NCBI GenBank assembly: GCA_019113025.1
Contig: DXIF01000020.1
Location: forward strand, 1 to 58,396
Source of the DNA: Candidatus Anaerobiospirillum stercoravium
GTDB taxonomy: Bacteria; Pseudomonadota; Gammaproteobacteria; Enterobacterales; Succinivibrionaceae
Direction: 5' to 3'
Length of the DNA stretch: 58,396 bases
Position 1 is the stretch's first letter; every line of letters starts with the position of its first letter. This document shows, piece by piece, positions 38,080 through 46,166 of this stretch. Made by a program: the position numbers and the translations under genes. The notes below the pieces were generated by a model, which searched no databases, had not been told where the DNA came from, and saw only the letters and a program-made list of their open reading frames with translations.

Positions 38080-38218
38080 GCCCAAGCAAGAGCAAGGCAA
38101 GACCAAAACAGCTCCCCCGACCAAGGCAAAGCAGGCCAACGCTTGGCGCCTCAAGGCCCGGCACGAGCCTAAGCTACGTCAGCAGCAGCACAGCCGCCAC
38201 GTGAGGCATGAGCTCAAG

Positions 38219-39004
38219 CTAATCCCACCAAAAATACCAGACGCTCGAGCTCTTGAGGCTCTCGGCGTGGGAAGAAATGGTGATGCCGTCGCTCTCCTCG
38301 ATAATCGAAGGGCAAAAGGCGTATTGCTTGATCGCCAGATCCTTACACTCGCTCTCCGGCACTGCCTCTTCGACCAGATACTCGACCGTATCCTTGCTGA
38401 TGACCGCAGGGATGGCGCCATAGTTTTCGTACCATAGGCGCGAAATCGCAATTAAGGCGCTATTGCTCGGGCAAGCGTTCCAGCCACCCATCGGCAAATA
38501 AGCAAAGACGTTGTAAGGGTGGGACACCGGAATGCGCGCTAAAATCACGTGCTCCGTCATGCCGCTATCGTAGTCCCAATAGGACAAGAACTGGTGATGG
38601 CTCTCGACCGTGCCGCCTTCTTCGTTGATCATGCGCTCAAAGAGCTCGGGGTCTTCGAGCACGTCTTGGGCGATCGACACGAGCTCGCTTAACGCGGCGG
38701 CGCCTAAGCTGCTGTCGGCGACCAAGAGCTCATTGCGAAACGAGGCCACCTCTTCGGCATCATACTTTTCCGGGATATCGTCGCCATTGGCGGTCTCATC
38801 GGAGTTCATGACCAAGGTGTCAAGCAAGGTATCAGAAGGCACGATAATCACGGGGACAAAGGTCTTAAGCTCCGCGCTTTCCTCCAAGGCCTGACGATAA
38901 GCCTCCATCAGTGGCTCATCATCCACCATGGGCGCAAAATAAGTACAAGGACAGCCCAAGAACTTAGTAATGGCACTAACAAGTGACGTGATGTGATCAG
39001 ACAT
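38219..39004 (-). CDS. DUF4253 domain protein
   Basis: 261 residues, acidic. The C-terminal 110 residues match DUF4253: ARIPVSHPYNVFAYLPMGGWNACPSNSALIAISRLWYENYGAIPAVISKDTVEYLVEEAVP, then YAFCPSIIEE and terminal VWYFWWD, with the G-GWN-x-CP and W-FWWD hallmarks. Function is unknown; some relatives are linked to toxin-immunity (SUKH-like) contexts, but no toxin gene is adjacent. The open frame extends 13 codons upstream, but ATG 39004 with AGGAGG 6 nt before it is clearly the start. Convergent with the MFS pair. Confidence 0.85.
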   Translation of the reverse strand: MSDHITSLVSAITKFLGCPCTYFAPMVDDEPLMEAYRQALEESAELKTFVPVIIVPSDTLLDTLVMNSDETANGDDIPEKYDAEEVASFRNELLVADSSLGAAALSELVSIAQDVLEDPELFERMINEEGGTVESHHQFLSYWDYDSGMTEHVILARIPVSHPYNVFAYLPMGGWNACPSNSALIAISRLWYENYGAIPAVISKDTVEYLVEEAVPESECKDLAIKQYAFCPSIIEESDGITISSHAESLKSSSVWYFWWD

Positions 39005-39400
39005 AGCGCCTCCTAAAACCACCAGCCAAAGCAATGAAGCCAAGCTCTACCACAGAGCCCCCGTGCTCACGCACCAAAGTCCACCGCAGAGCCCATCCTG
39101 TCCCTAATTATGCGGTTTTGGCGCCGTGCTGTGACGTACCGCGCCCTGAAAATTAACCACAAATGTGACCAATATCGCCAAAACCCCGCGCCGCATGCGC
39201 CCAACGCAAGCTCAGCGCGCACAGCGCCACACCAAACAACGCAGTCCCGCGCTAACTAAAGGGACCAATCAAAGCGCAACTAGGGGCCCTCAGGCCCCCG
39301 GTCGTAATAAGAATCAGCGGCATAGTCTCTAGGCATAGCCTCTAGACCTAGGCCCTAGACCTTGGCCCGAGGACTATGCCCTCACGCAGCGCACGTAAGC
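39005..39400. other. Intergenic region between the DUF4253 gene and deaD
   Basis: About 395 bp, no gene. The part near 39320-39370 is a CTAG-rich stutter (CTCTAGGCATAGCCTCTAGACCTAGG-like words) of the same type as 14118-14169. No clear terminator for the helicase gene. Confidence 0.5.
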
Positions 39401-41980
39401 TTAGAAGCCCCGGCCCCCAAAGTGCGGACGACCGTGCTTACCGCCCTTGAAGCCACCCTTAGCGCCCTTCTTGCTCATAGCGCCCTTGCGGCCGCGGGCA
39501 TCCAAGTCAAAGCTGGGGCGCTGCTTACCCTTCTTGCCCTTAGAGCCCTTAGGAGCCGGATGGTCGTCAAAGTCGATCGTGTCATCAACAAAAACAGGCT
39601 CATCAAAGCCAAAGGAGGCTAAGTCGCGGGCGCGACCCTTACCCTTAGGCGCCGCAAAACGCCCACCCCGCTCGGCGTGCTCAAAGCGCTCAGAGCGTTC
39701 AAAGCGATCAGCGCGCTCGAAGCGCTCGGAGTGCTCGAAGCGATCGCGCCGCGCGCCAAACTCTCCGCGCTCGCGGCGCTCGGCACGATTGCCGCGACGT
39801 TCAGCCCGCTCCCCGTGGAACCCTTGCTCAGCACGCTCCCCACGCTCATGCTTGCGCGGAGGCTCGGCGCTGTACTCGCGCAGCTCTAAGGCGCGACCGT
39901 TGACGCGGGCCCGGGCTAAGACCTCCATGGTCTGCTCAGGCATGCCCTCAGGCAAGTCGACAATTGAGAAGGTATCGAAAATCGAAATCTCGCCGATGTA
40001 CTTGCTATCGAGGTTAGCCTCGTTGGCAATGGCGCCCACGATTTGCCCCGGCTTGACCACATCGCGGCGGCCGACCGCTAAGCGATAGCGCACCATCTTA
40101 AGGTCTGGGAAGTCCTTGAGCGGCTGGGGCTGAGCCGATGGACCGCTGGCGCGACGGCGCTCGCGCCCCTCGCCCTCGTACGAGCTCTTCGGCTTGTCAT
40201 CAAAGCTGCGGAACGCAGGCTCGGGCTCGCTCTCGTCTAACAACAGCTCGCCGTCGCGTTGCGCCATCTTGGCTAAGGCCGCGCACAGAATTTCCGGCTC
40301 GATGCTGTCATCAGTCAGCATCTCCTCGATGACCTCGACGTACGGCTCTAAGTCGGAGTTCTCGATGGTGTCTAAGATTTGATTGCGGAAGTTTTCCAAG
40401 CGCCGCTTGTTGACGTCAGCAATGGTTGGCATCGACATTGGCTCAATGCGCTGCTTGGTGACGCGCTCAATCTGGCGTAAGGCGCGGCGCTCCCGCGGCG
40501 AGACAAATAAAATCGCCTCACCAGTGCGCCCGGCGCGCCCGGTACGGCCAATGCGGTGCACGTAGGACTCGGCATCGTATGGAATGTCGTAGTTAAAGAC
40601 GTGGGTAATGCGGTCAACGTCCAGACCACGCGCGGCGACATCGGTGGCAATCAAGATGTCGAGTGAGCCCTTCTTTAAGCGGTTGACGATGTGCTCACGC
40701 TGGCGCTGTGGGATGTCACCGTGCAGTGCGGCGCAGGCAAAGCCGCGTGCGGCAAGCTTGTTGGCCACTTCCTCGGCATCAGTCTTAGTGCGCACGAAGA
40801 CTAACACCGCCTCATAAGGCTCAACCTCGAGCATGCGGGTCATAGCGTCAATCTTGTGGGCGCCGGTGGCGACCCAATAGCGCTGACGCACCGTGGTCGC
40901 GGTGGTAGTGCGCGACTCAATGCGCACCTCAACCGGATCAACTAAGTGCGCGGTAGCAATGCGGCGGATCACCTCAGGCATAGTGGCCGAGAATAAGGCA
41001 GTTTGGTGCTCGGAGGTCACGCGCTCTAAGATCCAATCGACATCGTCGATAAAGCCCATGCGCAGCATCTCATCGGCCTCGTCGATGACGACATGCTCAA
41101 CGGCGCTAAAGTCGAGACGCCCCCGCTCCATTAAGTCCATTAAGCGCCCTGGGGTCGCGACCACTACCTGCACCCCGCGGCGCAAGCTCTTAAGCTGCGC
41201 TTCATAGGAGGCGCCGCCATAAATTGGCACGACGCGGAAGTCCTCGATGAAGTGGGCAAAGCGCGAAAAGGACTCAGCTACTTGTAGCGCCAGCTCGCGG
41301 GTTGGCTCCAGCACCAAGGCAAAGATGGCGCGCTCGCGGGAATCGTACTTAGTACGCTTATGGCCTGCGACCAAGCGCGACAAAATCGGCAGCGCAAAGG
41401 CGGCGGTCTTGCCGGTACCAGTCTGGGCCTGACCAATCATGTCGCGCTCAGACAGCACCACCGGAATCGCGCGCTCTTGAATCGGAGTCGGCTGCTCAAA
41501 GCCCTCATGGGCGATGGCCGCCATCACCTCTGGCGCTAGGCCCAAATCGCCAAAGCGCACGCCCTCAGTCTCCGCGCTATCCTCGGCTACGTCCGCCGCA
41601 TCCGCCTCGGACTCTGCCGCCGCATCAGACTCAGCCGTATCAGCGACATCAGCAGTATCAGCGGCCGCGCTCAGCGCTACGCTCTCAGGAGCGTCCGCAG
41701 GAGCGACCGCAACCGCAGGCTCCGCGCTTGCGGCCTCCTCAGAGTCAGCCCTAACCGCAGGCTCAGGAGCAGCAGTCTCCTCTGGAGCGGTAACGACCTC
41801 AGCTGAGGTAGCAGAGGTTTCAGTTGCGGCCGGGGTCTGATCTTCAGTGTGATTAGTATCAGGGGCCGCTGCTTGCGCCTCAGCCTCTGCGCCTAAGCGA
41901 GCGGCGTCAGCCTCCAAGAGCGCGTCAATGATGGAATCGTAGCTTTGATCAGGGTTATGGTGGTTAGTTGGTTGCGTCAT
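39401..41980 (-). CDS. deaD: DEAD-box RNA helicase DeaD/CsdA with long N- and C-terminal extensions
   Basis: 859 residues. A core near 140-500 carries the Q motif (FEQPTPIQERAIPVVL), AQTGTGKTAAF, PTRELA, VIDEADEML, SAT, and HRIGRTGRAGRTG. A DbpA-type RNA-binding domain follows near 645-720 (VRYRLAVGRRDVVKPGQIVGAIANEANL...YIGEISIFDTFSIVDLPE), diagnostic of DeaD. Residues 15-125 are an acidic Ala/Glu/Asp-rich extension not found in E. coli CsdA; the last 130 residues are Arg/Glu/Phe/Gly-rich repeats (ERFERADRFERSERFE). It remodels RNA in ribosome assembly and mRNA decay, notably in the cold. ATG 41980 has AGGAATTGCT upstream; 28 more in-frame codons exist but look non-coding. A likely promoter about 390 bp upstream implies a long leader. 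Confidence 0.94.
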   Translation of the reverse strand: MTQPTNHHNPDQSYDSIIDALLEADAARLGAEAEAQAAAPDTNHTEDQTPAATETSATSAEVVTAPEETAAPEPAVRADSEEAASAEPAVAVAPADAPESVALSAAADTADVADTAESDAAAESEADAADVAEDSAETEGVRFGDLGLAPEVMAAIAHEGFEQPTPIQERAIPVVLSERDMIGQAQTGTGKTAAFALPILSRLVAGHKRTKYDSRERAIFALVLEPTRELALQVAESFSRFAHFIEDFRVVPIYGGASYEAQLKSLRRGVQVVVATPGRLMDLMERGRLDFSAVEHVVIDEADEMLRMGFIDDVDWILERVTSEHQTALFSATMPEVIRRIATAHLVDPVEVRIESRTTTATTVRQRYWVATGAHKIDAMTRMLEVEPYEAVLVFVRTKTDAEEVANKLAARGFACAALHGDIPQRQREHIVNRLKKGSLDILIATDVAARGLDVDRITHVFNYDIPYDAESYVHRIGRTGRAGRTGEAILFVSPRERRALRQIERVTKQRIEPMSMPTIADVNKRRLENFRNQILDTIENSDLEPYVEVIEEMLTDDSIEPEILCAALAKMAQRDGELLLDESEPEPAFRSFDDKPKSSYEGEGRERRRASGPSAQPQPLKDFPDLKMVRYRLAVGRRDVVKPGQIVGAIANEANLDSKYIGEISIFDTFSIVDLPEGMPEQTMEVLARARVNGRALELREYSAEPPRKHERGERAEQGFHGERAERRGNRAERRERGEFGARRDRFEHSERFERADRFERSERFEHAERGGRFAAPKGKGRARDLASFGFDEPVFVDDTIDFDDHPAPKGSKGKKGKQRPSFDLDARGRKGAMSKKGAKGGFKGGKHGRPHFGGRGF

Positions 41981-42372
41981 AGCAATTCCTGCAATTGTGC
42001 TTGCTATAAGGCGCAGTACTCTGGTCGCGCGCGCACTAAAACGCGCACTAAAGCGCAAACGCAATGGCCCGAGGGCACATTGCCCACAGGCGCACGGCCC
42101 TGCTTACGCTGAGCTTGGCTCAAGCAAGTACGGTCGTAATTCCAGAGATTGATCGCGCGGCCTCAACGATGCAAAGGCGCGCTGCGCTTGGTGCAAGCGA
42201 TGTCCCGTAGCGCTTGACCCAAATTAGAGCCGACAGAGCAAGGCTGCCGCTCACCTACCAAGCGCGTGATGATGTGTCACCCCAATGGGGCGCAGCGAAC
42301 TCCCAAGAAAAGCCCTGAGCTGATGCTCTGTTCGCTGGCGGGGCGCCCCCGTTGACACGGAAATGAGCGCCC

Positions 42373-42402
42373 ATTATACAGGCAAGATCACATTTTCGAT
42401 CA
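42373..42402 (-). promoter_or_regulatory. Candidate deaD promoter, long leader
   Basis: On the minus strand: TTGATC, a 19-bp spacer containing AAATGTGATC, then TATAAT (42378-42373). The start codon is about 390 nt downstream, so the mRNA would carry a long untranslated leader, as csdA does in E. coli, where the leader mediates cold control. Confidence 0.5.
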
Positions 42403-42652
42403 AAACATGATCGCCCCAAATTCCAAATGTGACTTAGGGAGACTTGACCGCGCTTGCAGCGCGCTTGCAGCGCGCTGCCGTAAGCGCTGGGCCGTAGGGG
42501 TAAGCTCGGCCCGCGCTATGGCACACGTCCCAGAGCCTAGCCCAGAAAAAGACGCAGGAACAGGCGCCGCGCGGCGCCTCATCTCAGGGCGCCCGGCGCC
42601 TCGGCTCGGGCGGCGGGCCGCTTTGTACCCCACTGCTGGGCATAAGGGCGGG

Positions 42653-42661
42653 TGCTATAAT
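42653..42661 (+). promoter_or_regulatory. Extended -10 promoter for the solute-binding protein gene
   Basis: TGC-TATAAT fits the extended -10 consensus and lies 84 bp before the start codon; no good -35 box is present. Confidence 0.5.
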
Positions 42662-42744
42662 GCCGCGGATCAAGGATGCGCCTACCTCAAGTAGTGGCAG
42701 CACCCTACTAGTTGCTCACCTTGCTAACTTTAACGTACTGATTT

Positions 42745-44310
42745 ATGAAGCTCTTTTCTAAGAAGTCGGTCTTAGGACTTGCCTGTGCGGCTCTGGTCAG
42801 CGCCAGCCTCTTTAGCGCGACGGCACAAGCTGCCCTTTCGCGTAAGCCTCAGGATAATCTCTTTGTAGCGGTCTCCACTGAGCCGGTCGGTCTTGACCCA
42901 GCCATGGTCGATGACAACTACTCCGGCGACGTCATCAGCAATATCTACGAGTCGCTCTTAGCCTTCAAGCCCGGTTCCACCGAGGTTGAGCCGTGCTTAG
43001 CCAAGAGTTGGACTATCTCCGACGATGGCTTGGAGTACACCTTTAACTTACGTCAGGGCGTCAAGTTCCACGATGGCACCGACTTCAACGCTGAAGCCGT
43101 CAAGATTAACATCGAGCGCCAACTGCCAGAAAACCGCACCGCTCGCATGGCCTATGCCGAGTTAGTGTACGGCGATGTCGCCAAGGTTGAGGTCTTAGAC
43201 GAGTACACGGTCAAGGTCACCTTAAAGCAGAGCTCCACTCCATTCCTGCGCAATATGGCCATGCTCTATGCCGCGCCTATTGCCTCGCCTGCCGCCTTAA
43301 AAGCCCATAACAACAATCTTATGACCAACCCAGTTGGTACGGGCCCATACCGCTTGGTCGCCTGGGATCGCGGCCAGCAGGTCATCCTCACCACCTTCGA
43401 GGACTACTGGGGCGACAAGCCTAAGGTACAGAACGTCATCTTCCGCTTAATGAAGGAGAATGGCGCCCGCGTCGTCGCTTTAAACAACGGTGAGGTCGAC
43501 ATCATCACCGGCATCGACGCCAATGTCGCCCCTCAGATTACCGCCGCGGGCAACAAGATCTTCCAGCAAGAAGGCAACAGCACCTTATACATGCTCTTTA
43601 ACACCCGCGATACCGAGCAAACCAAGGATCGCGAGGTGCGCCGTGCTCTGGCCCAAGCCATCAACACCCCAGAGTTAGTCAAGTCGCTCTACAAGGGCTT
43701 CTCGACCTACGCTAACACCTACATGCCGACCTTTATGCCGGGCTACAGCGCTGACACCCCAACCGTCACCTATGACCCAGCGGCCGCCAAGAAGACCTTA
43801 GCCGAGAAGGGCATCACCAAGGTCAAGATCATTGCTAACTCCAATGCCAGCTACTCCAACACCGTAGGCGGTCAGGTCTTATCCGAGGCAGTACAAGCCT
43901 ACTTAAAGGAAGTAGGGGTAGAGGCATCGATCGAAGTCTTTGATTGGGCCACCTTCAAGAGCCGCTTAATGACCGATTCCTGGGACTTAAGCTTCATCGG
44001 CTGGAACGGTGATAACGGCGACCCCGACAACTTCATCAACATCTTTGCCCGCCCTGATGCCAACATCAACCAAGGCCTGTGGCAAAACGAAAAGTTCAAC
44101 GCCTTAATCGAGCAAGGCGTCCACGTTAAGGACGGCCCAGAGCGCGCCAAGATCTACCAAGAGGCCGAGCGCGTCTTAGCCGAGGATGTTGGTATCTTCC
44201 CTATTGCCCACGCCCAGAATCTCTTGGCTTATCGTCCTAACATCAAGGGCGCCGCCGTGCACCCTATCGGCCTGATGTTCTTTAAGGACGTCGAGAAGAC
44301 CGTCGAGTAA
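42745..44310 (+). CDS. Periplasmic solute-binding protein of an ABC importer (family 5, peptide/nickel type)
   Basis: 521 residues. Sec signal peptide at 1-29 (MKLFSKKSVLGLACAALVSASLFSATAQA). The mature part is an SBP_bac_5 protein: FVAVSTEPVGLDPAMVDDNYSGDVISNIYESLLAF, LAKSWTISDDGLEYTFNLRQGVKFHDGTDFNAEAVK, NPVGTGPYRLVAWDRGQQV. It binds peptides, glutathione or related small molecules for an inner-membrane ABC transporter; it most resembles the DppA/GsiB group. No permease or ATPase genes are adjacent, so it is an orphan binding protein here. The Shine-Dalgarno region is weak although the codon use looks highly expressed. A strong terminator follows. Confidence 0.92.
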   Translation: MKLFSKKSVLGLACAALVSASLFSATAQAALSRKPQDNLFVAVSTEPVGLDPAMVDDNYSGDVISNIYESLLAFKPGSTEVEPCLAKSWTISDDGLEYTFNLRQGVKFHDGTDFNAEAVKINIERQLPENRTARMAYAELVYGDVAKVEVLDEYTVKVTLKQSSTPFLRNMAMLYAAPIASPAALKAHNNNLMTNPVGTGPYRLVAWDRGQQVILTTFEDYWGDKPKVQNVIFRLMKENGARVVALNNGEVDIITGIDANVAPQITAAGNKIFQQEGNSTLYMLFNTRDTEQTKDREVRRALAQAINTPELVKSLYKGFSTYANTYMPTFMPGYSADTPTVTYDPAAAKKTLAEKGITKVKIIANSNASYSNTVGGQVLSEAVQAYLKEVGVEASIEVFDWATFKSRLMTDSWDLSFIGWNGDNGDPDNFINIFARPDANINQGLWQNEKFNALIEQGVHVKDGPERAKIYQEAERVLAEDVGIFPIAHAQNLLAYRPNIKGAAVHPIGLMFFKDVEKTVE

Positions 44311-44420
44311 GCCCCCGCTTACCCTAAAGCACGCGGCGCTACCACCGCGCTGCTGCCCAGCAGCAAACGCGCCGCTGCCAGCAGCAACAACGCAGCAACA
44401 GCGCAGCAGCGCCGCACCCC

Positions 44421-44446
44421 ACGCCACGGCCCCCGGGCCGTGGCGT
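44421..44446 (+). terminator. Intrinsic terminator after the solute-binding protein gene
   Basis: ACGCCACGGCC (44421-44431) / GGCCGTGGCGT (44436-44446), loop CCCG, followed by TGTTGTAAT. Confidence 0.75.
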
Positions 44447-44532
44447 TGTTGTAATGAGACTAGCTTGACCCCGCGCTAGGAGCCGACGGGAAAGCAGCGG
44501 GGAGCCAGCAGGAAGCGACCTCGAGCCTGAGG

Positions 44533-44587
44533 TGAGCCTGTGATGAGCCTGTGGTGAGCCTGCGATGAGTCGGCGATGAGCCTCGCT
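44533..44587. repeat. 11-bp tandem array with TGAGCCT core, five copies
   Basis: Units TGAGCCTGTGA, TGAGCCTGTGG, TGAGCCTGCGA, TGAGTCGGCGA and TGAGCCTCGCT at exact 11-bp period. Same core and period as the array at 9475-9529. Confidence 0.9.
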
Positions 44588-44717
44588 TCGCCCTAGGCGC
44601 AATAGCTATTGAGCATGGGGCCAAGTTAGAGTAAGTTAGAGGCACGCTGTGCCCCAGCTGCACGCGGGCACCAAACTTAGGAGGAGGCCTTGCTCCGCAA
44701 GGACTTGAGAGGACAAT

Positions 44718-45794
44718 ATGAGCGATACTTTTGCACAAAATCCCAAGCTGGTTGAACTGACCAATGCTAACAATATGACCGTCACCATCATGGACTGGGG
44801 TGCCACCATCCACTCCATCAAGGTCCCAGTTAACGGTCAGCTTCAGGAGATGCTGATTGGTCCTAAGAACCCAGAGGACTACAGCCGCCAGCTGTGCTAT
44901 ATGGGCGCGACCATTGGCCGCTACGCCAACCGTATCGATAAGGGCCAGTTCACCGCTAATGGTGGCAAGAGCTACACCGTAGGCGGCGGCAAGGACGTCG
45001 TACTGCACGGCGGTGAGGTTGGCTTTGATAAGCTGCGCTTTACCATTGCCGCCCAAAGCAAGAACAGCGTAACCTTTACCTTACACTCCCCTGATGGTGA
45101 CGAAGGCTTCCCAGGCAACTTTGACCTCACTGTGGTCTACACCTTAGGCGATGATGGTGCCTTAAAGATTGAGTACGAAGGCAAGTGCGACCAAGAGTGC
45201 GCCGCCTGCATCACCAATCACTCCTACTTCAACTTAAACGGCCGCCACAGCTCGGTTTTAGGCCACGAAGGCTGCTTTAACTCCGAACAAATCTTAGTCA
45301 TTGACTCCCGCGCCATCCCAACCGGGGTCCTGCACGACGTTACCGCCCGCACCGACAAGGTCGACAACTTCAACTTCACCTCATGGAAGAAGTTTGCCCA
45401 CTCAGTTGACGACTTCAAGGATGATAAGAACATGGAGTTCACCCACGGCTACGACCACTGCTTTGTGGTCAAGGGCTTTGGTGATACGACCAAGCCTGTC
45501 ATCTCGGTCAAGGGCGAGCCGATTGACGGCAAGCAAGTCCAGCTTGATGTCTACACCGACTATCCAGCCTTCCAGTTCTACTCAGGCAATGCCATCAACG
45601 ACGGCGCCCCAGAGGGCATGGTGGCGGTAGCTCGTGATGACGGCAAGGTCTATGGCGCCTACGATGGCTTTGCCATTGAGCCCGAATACTTCCCAGATGC
45701 CCCGCACTTAGCTCAGTTCAAGGACATCAACCCAATGGTTAGCCCTAGCGCCCCATTAAAGCGCTTCATTACCTACAAGTTCACGGTAATCTAA
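44718..45794 (+). CDS. galM: Aldose 1-epimerase (galactose mutarotase)
   Basis: 358 residues of the GalM beta-sandwich family, interconverting alpha and beta anomers of galactose or glucose in the cytoplasm. Seen: DWGATIHSIKVP, the substrate-binding GRYANRIDKGQF, the catalytic-His motif NHSYFNLNG, and GYDHCFVVKG with the second His. The catalytic Glu is in GFAIEPEYFPDAPH. No signal peptide. GAGAGGA lies before the ATG. Single-gene unit ended by a strong terminator; no other gal genes are adjacent. Confidence 0.94.
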   Translation: MSDTFAQNPKLVELTNANNMTVTIMDWGATIHSIKVPVNGQLQEMLIGPKNPEDYSRQLCYMGATIGRYANRIDKGQFTANGGKSYTVGGGKDVVLHGGEVGFDKLRFTIAAQSKNSVTFTLHSPDGDEGFPGNFDLTVVYTLGDDGALKIEYEGKCDQECAACITNHSYFNLNGRHSSVLGHEGCFNSEQILVIDSRAIPTGVLHDVTARTDKVDNFNFTSWKKFAHSVDDFKDDKNMEFTHGYDHCFVVKGFGDTTKPVISVKGEPIDGKQVQLDVYTDYPAFQFYSGNAINDGAPEGMVAVARDDGKVYGAYDGFAIEPEYFPDAPHLAQFKDINPMVSPSAPLKRFITYKFTVI

Positions 45795-46166
45795 CCCTAG
45801 CGCACCGACCAAAGCGCGACCTGTGCGCCCAGTGCGCCCAAAGCGCGCGCCGCAACGTGCTACAACCAGCCCGCAGTTTAACCACACCAAGGGCTTAAAC
45901 TGCGGGTTTGTTTTAGGTGTAATCCAACTATTATGTTTAATTGTTCGCTAAAAGCCAACCACTGCAATCGACAACATTATGTTATATTATTTGCCAGTAA
46001 GCATCACGCAATTCCCACCCTCAAGCGCCTCTGATGGCGGCGGGCGCGCACCGGGGCAAGCTGCGCGCTGCAGCGCACCCAAGCGGAGATGATGTGGGAA
46101 GAAGAAGGAAGCCGCTCTGCGCTGAGCGCACAAGCGGCGCGGCGCTGGGCGCGCGCGTGGCATCGG
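45795..46166. other. Intergenic region between galM and the large secreted protein gene
   Basis: 372 bp between convergent genes: the galM terminator, then an AT-rich stretch (45915-46000), then GC-rich sequence just past the stop of the secreted protein. No gene supported. Confidence 0.55.
45870..45916 (+). terminator. Intrinsic terminator after galM
   Basis: CCCGCAGTTTA (45870-45880) / TAAACTGCGGG (45896-45906), 15-nt loop, followed by TTTGTTTTA. Confidence 0.88.

Larger units (their letters stand above)
41981..42744. other. Intergenic region between deaD and the solute-binding protein gene
   Basis: 764 bp between divergent genes, holding both promoters (listed) and a duplication CGCGCTTGCAG at about 42449-42472. 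No supported gene; the small open frames are GC-biased shadows. Confidence 0.55.
44311..44717. other. Intergenic region between the solute-binding protein gene and galM
   Basis: 407 bp containing a terminator and an 11-bp tandem array (listed separately). Nothing else is supported. Confidence 0.6.

Noticed and set aside
40138-41840. Plus-strand open frames inside deaD
   Set aside because: Antisense shadows of a strongly biased coding sequence; no family match.
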